Positions 59,104-64,000 of a stretch of DNA of 64,000 nucleotides are shown here, piece after piece. Under the pieces are notes generated by a model that saw nothing but the letters and a program-made list of their open reading frames with translations, ran no database searches and was not told the origin of the DNA. Source of the DNA: Candidatus Phosphoribacter baldrii (lineage in GTDB: Bacteria > Actinomycetota > Actinomycetes > Actinomycetales > Dermatophilaceae). The first letter of the stretch is position 1, and each line of letters opens with the position of its first letter. Position numbers and translations under genes: made by a program. The stretch spans positions 186,001 through 250,000 of the forward strand of contig JADIZV010000001.1 of assembly GCA_016704565.1 (NCBI GenBank), written 5' to 3'.

Positions 59104-59964
59104 TCACCACGGCCCGTAGAGGTGCTCGGAGTTGGCCGCGATCGCCTGGCACAGGGTCGGCACGGCGACCCCCAGCACGTGCGCCATCGCCCGGACGGTC
59201 ACCGGGACGAGATAGGGGGCGTTCGCGGCACCGCGCCACGGGTGCGGGGTGAGATAGGGCGCGTCGGTCTCGACGAGCACCTGCTCCAGCGGCACGATCG
59301 ACAAGGCGTCCCGCAAGCCCTTGGCGCTGGTGAAGGTGACCGTCCCGGCGAAGGACAGGTAGTAGCCCCGCTCGACGGCCCGCTGAGCCATCACGACGTC
59401 CCCGGAGAAGCAGTGCAGGACGGTCCGCTCGGGCGCGCCCTCCTCGTCGAGGATCCGCAGGACGTCCTCGTGCGCGTCGCGGTCGTGGATCTGCAGGGTC
59501 TTGCCCAGGCGCTTGGCCAGGTCGATGTGCCAGCGGAACGCCTCCTGCTGCGCGGGTTGCCCCTCCGGTCCGGTCCGGAAATAGTCCAACCCCGTCTCAC
59601 CGACGACCCGCACCCGCGGGTGCCCGGCCAGTCGCTCGATCTCGGCCAGCCCGTCGGCGAGCGCCGCCTCTGAGGGGAAACGCGCAATCTCGTTGGGGTG
59701 CAAGGCAACTCCGCCGAGGAGGGCGGCATACTCGTCGATCATCTCGATGGTCAGGCGCGCCCCGGGGAGGTCGCACCCGATCTGGACCATCCGCGGGACG
59801 CCGACCGCCGCCGCCGCCGCGATGGTCTGGCCCACGTCGGCGCGCTCCTCGCCGTGGCGCGCGATGTCCAGGTGGAGGTGGTTGTCGACGACGTCGACGG
59901 GCAGCGGGTCGGGAGCCGGAGGTATACCGCGCGCGCCGCTCTGCCCCCCACCGTTGACGCCCAT
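59104..59964 (-). CDS. tatD: TatD family hydrolase/DNase
   Basis: A 286-residue TIM-barrel metallohydrolase. N-terminal metal ligands in VVDNHLHLDIA, further ligands in HPNEIARFPSEAALADGL, VGETGLDYFRTGPEGQPAQQEAFRWHIDLAKRLGKTLQIHDRDAHEDVL and LHCFSGDVVMAQRAVERGYYLSFAG and VETDAPYLTPHPWRGAANAPYLV. Known members act as Mg-dependent 3'-5' nucleases. Lies 4 nt after metG. The gap of 330 bp after the rpf gene belongs to the rpf leader. Confidence 0.94.
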   Translation of the reverse strand: MGVNGGGQSGARGIPPAPDPLPVDVVDNHLHLDIARHGEERADVGQTIAAAAAVGVPRMVQIGCDLPGARLTIEMIDEYAALLGGVALHPNEIARFPSEAALADGLAEIERLAGHPRVRVVGETGLDYFRTGPEGQPAQQEAFRWHIDLAKRLGKTLQIHDRDAHEDVLRILDEEGAPERTVLHCFSGDVVMAQRAVERGYYLSFAGTVTFTSAKGLRDALSIVPLEQVLVETDAPYLTPHPWRGAANAPYLVPVTVRAMAHVLGVAVPTLCQAIAANSEHLYGPW

Positions 59965-59968
59965 CGGC

Positions 59969-61780
59969 TCAGCCGTCCCCGCGCATCCGGGCGATCTCGT
60001 CGTCGACCACGCTCGGGTCGAACTTCGTGAAGACCGGCGTCGGGGGTCCGATCGGCGTGCCCGGGACGACCGGCCGCGACTCCCACCGCGGGGTCGCGGA
60101 GTAGTCGCCCATGATGACCGGATAGCCCGGCCCGCCGTCGAGGTCGTCGACCTCGCGCAGCTCGGGCATCGGCACGAACTCCCCTGTGCCGCCGAGGATC
60201 TGGTGGATGCGGTTGGCCCCGTGCGGGAGGAACGGGGCGCTGAGGGTGTTGAGGTCGCTCACCGCCTGGGCGAGCACGTGCAGCACGGTGCCGAGCCGCT
60301 CGCGCTCGTCGTCACCCTTGAGCTTGAAGGGCTCGGTCGCCGAGACATAGGCGTTGGCCAGGCCCACCAACCGCATGACCTCACCGATGCCGGCCTTGAA
60401 CCGCTGCCGCTCGATGTGCCCGCCGACCGTCTCGAACCCACCGCGGATCGCCGCGAGCAGGTCCTCGTCGATGGCCTGCAACGGCCCGGCCGCCGGGATC
60501 TCGCCGAACCGTTTGTGGATCATCGACGCGGTCCGGTTGACCAGGTTGCCCCAGCCGGCGACGAGCTCGGAGTTGTTGCGCTGGACGAACTCGGCCCAGG
60601 TGAAGTCGCTGTCCTGGTTCTCCGGCCCGGCCGCGCAGATGAAGTAGCGCAGCGGGTCGGGCCCGTAGCGCTCCAGCACGTCGCGGACATAGATGACGTG
60701 GCCGCGGCTCGTGGAGAACTGCCGCCCCTCCATCGTCATGAACTCGCTCGCCACCACCTCGGTCGGCAGGTTGAGCACTCCGTATGCCGCCCCCGGCGCA
60801 CCTCCGCGGTCGCCGCGACCGGCATACCCGAGCAGCTCGGCCGGCCAGATCTGGGCGTGGAAGGTGATGTTGTCCTTGCCCTGGAAGTAATAGGAGACCG
60901 CGTCCGGCTCGACGTCGGCGTTCCACCAGGCGCGCCACGCGTCGGGGTCGCCGGTGCGCCGGGCCCACTCGATCGACGCCGACAGATAGCCGATGACCGC
61001 GTCGAACCAGACGTAGAGCTTCTTGCTCGGGTTGTCCTCCCACCCGGGCAGCGGGACCGGGATGCCCCAGTCGATGTCGCGGGTCATCGGCCGCGGCCGC
61101 ACCTCGTCGAGGATGTTCTTGGAGAAGCGGATGACGTTGGGGCGCCAGAGCCCCGTCGCCTCGCGGCCGTCGAGCCACTGCCCGAGCGTGGCCGCCAGGG
61201 CGGGCAGGTCGAGGAAGAAGTGGCTGGTCTCCTCGAACCGCGGCGCCTCCCCGTCGATCTTGCTGCGCGGGGTGATGAGGTCGGCCGGGTCGAGTTGCTT
61301 GCCGCAATTGTCGCACTGGTCGCCGCGTGCCTCGCCGTAGCCACAGTTCGGGCAGGTGCCCTCGATATAGCGGTCGGGCAGGGTCCGGCCCGTCGACGGG
61401 CTGATCGCGACCATCTGGGTCTGCTCGATCATGTAGCCGTTGGCGTGGTTGCCCCGGAACAGCTCCTGACTCACCGCATAGTGGTTAGGCGTCGTCGTCC
61501 GGGTGAACAAGTCATAGGCCAGGCCCAGCCCGACGAGGTCCTCGGCGATGACCCGGTTGAACCGGTCGGCCAGCTCGCGCGGGGTGACCCCCTCTTTGTC
61601 GGCCTGGACGAGGATCGGCGTCCCGTGTTCGTCGGTGCCCGACACCATGAGGACGTCGTGCCCGGCCATCCGCATATACCGACTGAAGACGTCGGAGGGC
61701 ACGCCGAAACCGGCGACATGGCCGATGTGGCGCGGGCCGTTGGCATACGGCCAGGCGACGGCAGACAGGACCTTGCTCAT
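59969..61780 (-). CDS. metG: Methionyl-tRNA synthetase
   Basis: Charges tRNA-Met. ATG at 61780 gives 603 residues; the open frame runs much further upstream without homology. HIGH-type motif near WPYANGPRHIGHVAGFGVP, zinc knuckle CPNCGYGEARGDQCDNCGKQ, and KMSKS-position segment FSTSRGH (Lys of KMSKS replaced; seen in this bacterial subgroup). Catalytic domain, alpha-helical anticodon domain (about 400-560), no C-terminal EMAP domain. Downstream neighbour tatD is separated by 4 nt. Confidence 0.96.
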   Translation of the reverse strand: MSKVLSAVAWPYANGPRHIGHVAGFGVPSDVFSRYMRMAGHDVLMVSGTDEHGTPILVQADKEGVTPRELADRFNRVIAEDLVGLGLAYDLFTRTTTPNHYAVSQELFRGNHANGYMIEQTQMVAISPSTGRTLPDRYIEGTCPNCGYGEARGDQCDNCGKQLDPADLITPRSKIDGEAPRFEETSHFFLDLPALAATLGQWLDGREATGLWRPNVIRFSKNILDEVRPRPMTRDIDWGIPVPLPGWEDNPSKKLYVWFDAVIGYLSASIEWARRTGDPDAWRAWWNADVEPDAVSYYFQGKDNITFHAQIWPAELLGYAGRGDRGGAPGAAYGVLNLPTEVVASEFMTMEGRQFSTSRGHVIYVRDVLERYGPDPLRYFICAAGPENQDSDFTWAEFVQRNNSELVAGWGNLVNRTASMIHKRFGEIPAAGPLQAIDEDLLAAIRGGFETVGGHIERQRFKAGIGEVMRLVGLANAYVSATEPFKLKGDDERERLGTVLHVLAQAVSDLNTLSAPFLPHGANRIHQILGGTGEFVPMPELREVDDLDGGPGYPVIMGDYSATPRWESRPVVPGTPIGPPTPVFTKFDPSVVDDEIARMRGDG

Positions 61781-61813
61781 GGTTTTGATCCTAGAGTGGA
61801 TAGGCTGCGGCGC

Positions 61814-63031
61814 ATGATTCGGCTGGGCGAGCCTGCGGCCAGCAGCCGTTGGTTCCTCCGTCGCGGTCTGGCTAGCCTCACCGAGGGCACACCCGCGTAT
61901 CGCAGCGCATCCCAACGAGCTGCACCGGCGTTGGTGGTCATCTTCGTGGTGGTCATGCTCAGCATGGTCCCCGAGGCCAGCGCCAACCTGCCGGTCTCCC
62001 TGGGCATCGCGAGTTTCGCCGTGCTCGTGACGTGGGTGGGGGGCAATGTGGTGCGCCGTTCGCCAGCCTTCTCCCCCGTCGACCGGATCGGGTGGGGCGA
62101 ACGAGCTGTCTTTGTGCTCGTGCCGGTGGTGGCCGTCCTGCTGGCGCCGCATGAGGAGTGGTCCGTTGACGAGTTCACCGTCAGCGCCTCGGAGTCGAGG
62201 TGGTATGCCGCCGCTGGCCTGGCGTTGACCCAAGTCGTCATCCTCGCCGTCGTCATGTTCATGGTCTCCTACGGCGTCGTCGCTTTGTCCGCCTTCCTAT
62301 CTCGGGAGCTCATCCGGTCGATGGGGGTTGCCGGGGATTCCTTGACGCGTGCTTTGCCGCTCCTGCTGGCCTTCGTCGCGTTCTCCTACTTCACGGCAGA
62401 GCTGTGGCAGTCGGTGGGGCGACTGGACTCCTGGGCATTCCTTGGCCTCACCGCACTCTTCGTGGCCCTCAGCGCGCTGTTCCTGTCCTCCCGTCATCAC
62501 CTCGACCTGGGGGAGCTGTCCTCCTTCGAGACCCGGGAGGACTGGCTCACGGCTGTTCGGCGCGCTACCGGTGGACGAGAGCCTGAGTTGCCCCGTGACG
62601 TCGCCTTCCCCGTGGTTTGTCCGTTGCTTCCGCGCCAACAGGCCAACCTCCGGCTCGTCGCCACGCTGTCGCGCTTAGTCGGAGTGGCCATGGTCGGCTG
62701 CGCGGTCTTCCTGGTGCTCTGCGTTATCGGCGTGCTGGTCGTCAGTCCCGAGGTGGCGAAGGCGTGGTCCGGGGCCGACCCAGACGTGCTCGTGCAGTGG
62801 TCCACCAGCCGCCGGACCTACCTCCTGTGTTGGGAAAACATCCGCGTCAGCACCTTCCTCGGGGTGTTCTCGGCCTTCTATTTCGCCATCACCTCAGCGT
62901 CGGATGCCACCTTGCGCACCAGCCTGTACGACTCCGCCCAGGACCTGGTCAGGCAGGCCTGCGCGCTGCGGACCTACCTGCTGGCACGACCCGCGGATGG
63001 GTCAGCCCTGCCGGGGGAGTCCGCGAACTGA
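61814..63031 (+). CDS. Multi-pass membrane protein of unknown function
   Basis: A 405-residue protein with about seven hydrophobic helices. First a helix pair (about 40-75), a loop, two (about 96-112 and 135-160), a pair in the middle (about 180-220) and one or two near 285-375. Central soluble segment (SSRHHLDLGELSSFETREDWLTAVRRATGGREPELPRD) is probably cytoplasmic. No recognised family. Its 3' end overlaps the convergent PH-domain gene by 58 bp. Starts 33 bp from divergent metG, so both share one short promoter region. Confidence 0.65.
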   Translation: MIRLGEPAASSRWFLRRGLASLTEGTPAYRSASQRAAPALVVIFVVVMLSMVPEASANLPVSLGIASFAVLVTWVGGNVVRRSPAFSPVDRIGWGERAVFVLVPVVAVLLAPHEEWSVDEFTVSASESRWYAAAGLALTQVVILAVVMFMVSYGVVALSAFLSRELIRSMGVAGDSLTRALPLLLAFVAFSYFTAELWQSVGRLDSWAFLGLTALFVALSALFLSSRHHLDLGELSSFETREDWLTAVRRATGGREPELPRDVAFPVVCPLLPRQQANLRLVATLSRLVGVAMVGCAVFLVLCVIGVLVVSPEVAKAWSGADPDVLVQWSTSRRTYLLCWENIRVSTFLGVFSAFYFAITSASDATLRTSLYDSAQDLVRQACALRTYLLARPADGSALPGESAN

Positions 63032-64000
63032 CCCACGATGTCGCCGAGGACGACTGTCGCCACCGCGTTGGCGCGCTCGAACGGCAGGTCGATCGCGGCA
63101 TACCGCTGCCGTCCGGCGGCCGTCGTTGCGGTGAGGGTCACGACCCCCGCTCGGCGTTGGAAGAACGACTCCCGGATCGTCACCCCGATGACCCCGTCCC
63201 GAGCCAGCAGGTCGCGCCGACGGGAGAGGCTGCCGGCCTGCACGACGAGGTGGCGAGGCGTCAGCGCGTGGCCGAGGGCGGCATACCGGTCGGCGGCCAG
63301 GAACGGCGCGAGCAGGACCGGCACGCAGCCGACGAGCATGAGCACAGGCGGAAGGTCGACAACGCGGGAGAGCCACACCGTTGCCGCACACAGCACGGCG
63401 GTCGGGACGAGGGCTCGGGTGAAGCGGCGGCGGCGGGCGGCAGGACCGTGGGATACGAGCGGGCCGGACACCGCGACCGGGTCACCGATCACCGCCACGG
63501 CCGTCGCCTCGATGACGCTGCGCGGAGCGGGCGGGGTCAGCCACGCACTGCCGTGCTGGGCGCCCTCACGACCTAGCCCGGTGGTCACCGCGCTCAGCCG
63601 ACCGGCACTGGCCAGGCGCAGGCCCAGCGGCTGCCCGATCTCGACGCCCCGAATCCGCTTCTCCTCCAAGCTCGTTGCCCGAGTGGTGAGCAGGCCGCGG
63701 CGGGTGTGCAGGGTCCCGCCCGTATGCCGTGTGAGCCGGAACCCCCAATAGGTCAGCAGATAGCCGGTCACCGCGAGCAGGGACACCAGGACCAGAGCAC
63801 CGACCAGACCAGCCACCACCGCCACGCCCACACCGAGCGTCGCGACCCGGTCGACGGCTCCCTCCACCCGGTCCTGCAGATCGCCGAACTCGTCGAGGTA
63901 CTGCGCCCCGAACCCCCAGATGGCCGCCGCTGACACCAACCCGCTGGTCGTCAGCGGGGCATAGCGCACCCAGGATGGGTCGAGCTGGACCAGAAGCTGT
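62974..64000 (-). CDS. Bacterial PH domain protein (YdbT-like), 5' end outside window
   Basis: Membrane protein with two bacterial PH (bPH_2) domains. The frame is open to the window edge: upstream of the nominal GTG 63969 it continues as QLLVQLDPSWVRYAPLTTSGLV, the standard YdbT sequence, so the start lies beyond 64000. Helix pair at start (AAAIWGFGAQYL; VATLGVGVAVVAGLVGALVLVSLLAV), first PH (LTYWGFRLTRHTGGTLHTRRGLLTTRATSLEEKRIRGVEIGQPLGLRLAS), a middle helix pair, then second PH (ALTPRHLVVQAGSLSRRRDLLARDGVIGVTIRESFFQRRAGVVTLTATT). Role unknown; some members lie beside tetracycline or stress genes. Confidence 0.85.
   Translation of the reverse strand, partial: QLLVQLDPSWVRYAPLTTSGLVSAAAIWGFGAQYLDEFGDLQDRVEGAVDRVATLGVGVAVVAGLVGALVLVSLLAVTGYLLTYWGFRLTRHTGGTLHTRRGLLTTRATSLEEKRIRGVEIGQPLGLRLASAGRLSAVTTGLGREGAQHGSAWLTPPAPRSVIEATAVAVIGDPVAVSGPLVSHGPAARRRRFTRALVPTAVLCAATVWLSRVVDLPPVLMLVGCVPVLLAPFLAADRYAALGHALTPRHLVVQAGSLSRRRDLLARDGVIGVTIRESFFQRRAGVVTLTATTAAGRQRYAAIDLPFERANAVATVVLGDIVGQFADSPGRADPSAGRASR

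Larger units (their letters stand above)
659..63729. repeat. Dispersed octamer GTATGCCG/CGGCATAC, about 87 copies
   Basis: By hand I counted about 41 copies as GTATGCCG (e.g. 1699, 4411, 7087, 8838, 14902, 20401, 25825, 32795, 45970, 55152, 63722) and about 46 as CGGCATAC (e.g. 659, 1398, 1609, 2507, 8662, 13026, 20233, 26942, 33613, 43037, 49092, 56558, 63096). The base after GTATGCCG is C or T in nearly all cases, so the wider consensus is GTATGCCGY. Composition alone predicts 2 or 3. Copies occur in most genes, both orientations, and a few in gaps. Count errors of a few are possible. Confidence 0.9.

Noticed and set aside
59693..61813. Upstream extension of the plus-strand membrane protein frame
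   Set aside because: Antisense of metG; real start is ATG 61814.

Overview
This window is a high-GC (about 70% by eye) chromosomal segment from an actinobacterium. Evidence: an RpfB-type resuscitation-promoting factor, an FtsB-DUF501-Ppx cluster beside enolase, an LCP cell-wall ligase, many GTG starts, and the order metG-tatD-rpf-rsmA-ispE-ABC-F ... glmU-prs-rplY-pth-mfd-mazG-eno-ftsB-DUF501-ppx, a gene row I know from Actinomycetota. The overall look suggests Micrococcales (perhaps Intrasporangiaceae or a neighbour), but that is a weak inference. I see no phage, insertion sequence, integrase or CRISPR array.

Layout. 1-10230 (all minus): peptide deformylase (cut by the window edge), ACT-domain protein, family-5 uracil-DNA glycosylase, exopolyphosphatase, DUF501, FtsB, enolase, MazG, a SurA-like lipoprotein and Mfd. 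10401-34976: a surface-polysaccharide island with an Asp-box membrane protein, an LCP ligase, an initiating polyprenyl-phosphate sugar transferase, about ten glycosyltransferases (two of them fusions), an O-antigen ligase/polymerase-like protein, a Wzz/BY-kinase fusion, a LMW tyrosine phosphatase and an acyltransferase. Embedded in it is a small cassette (29099-32044): a PqqD-like protein, a nucleotidyltransferase, an HPr-kinase-like P-loop protein and a Tat-exported Cys-rich protein. 34999-36266: pth and rplY. 36463-44930: a second polysaccharide block with a GT2-methyltransferase fusion, an ABC exporter, a tandem glycosyltransferase-like protein, a large membrane protein and a second acyltransferase. 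44962-49296: prs, glmU, a glycosyltransferase and a methyltransferase. 49485-53925: a lipoprotein, tRNA-Gln, TetR, a sigma factor fused to a membrane and extracytoplasmic region, and MarR. 53982-61780: ABC-F, ispE, rsmA, rpf (with an elaborate leader), tatD, metG. 61814-64000: a membrane protein and a bacterial-PH-domain protein running off the edge.

How it works together. The island encodes the membrane and transfer steps of a surface glycan: initiation on undecaprenyl phosphate, chain extension, O-acylation and methylation, polymerisation or ligation, chain-length control by a tyrosine kinase/phosphatase pair, and LCP attachment to the wall. No nucleotide-sugar synthesis genes and no Wzx flippase are visible. 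The ABC exporter may flip the lipid-linked oligosaccharide. The two blocks interrupt an otherwise conserved housekeeping row (between prs and rplY, and between pth and mfd). Seven genes at 17655-27524 each overlap the next by exactly 4 nt, so they form one coupled operon.

The strongest unexplained signal is a dispersed octamer, GTATGCCG (usually followed by C or T). I counted about 87 copies by hand, roughly one per 0.74 kb, in both orientations, where base composition predicts two or three. It lies inside genes of every function, forces rare codons, and is sometimes arranged as perfect inverted repeats. Its density resembles DNA-uptake sequences or cyanobacterial HIP1.
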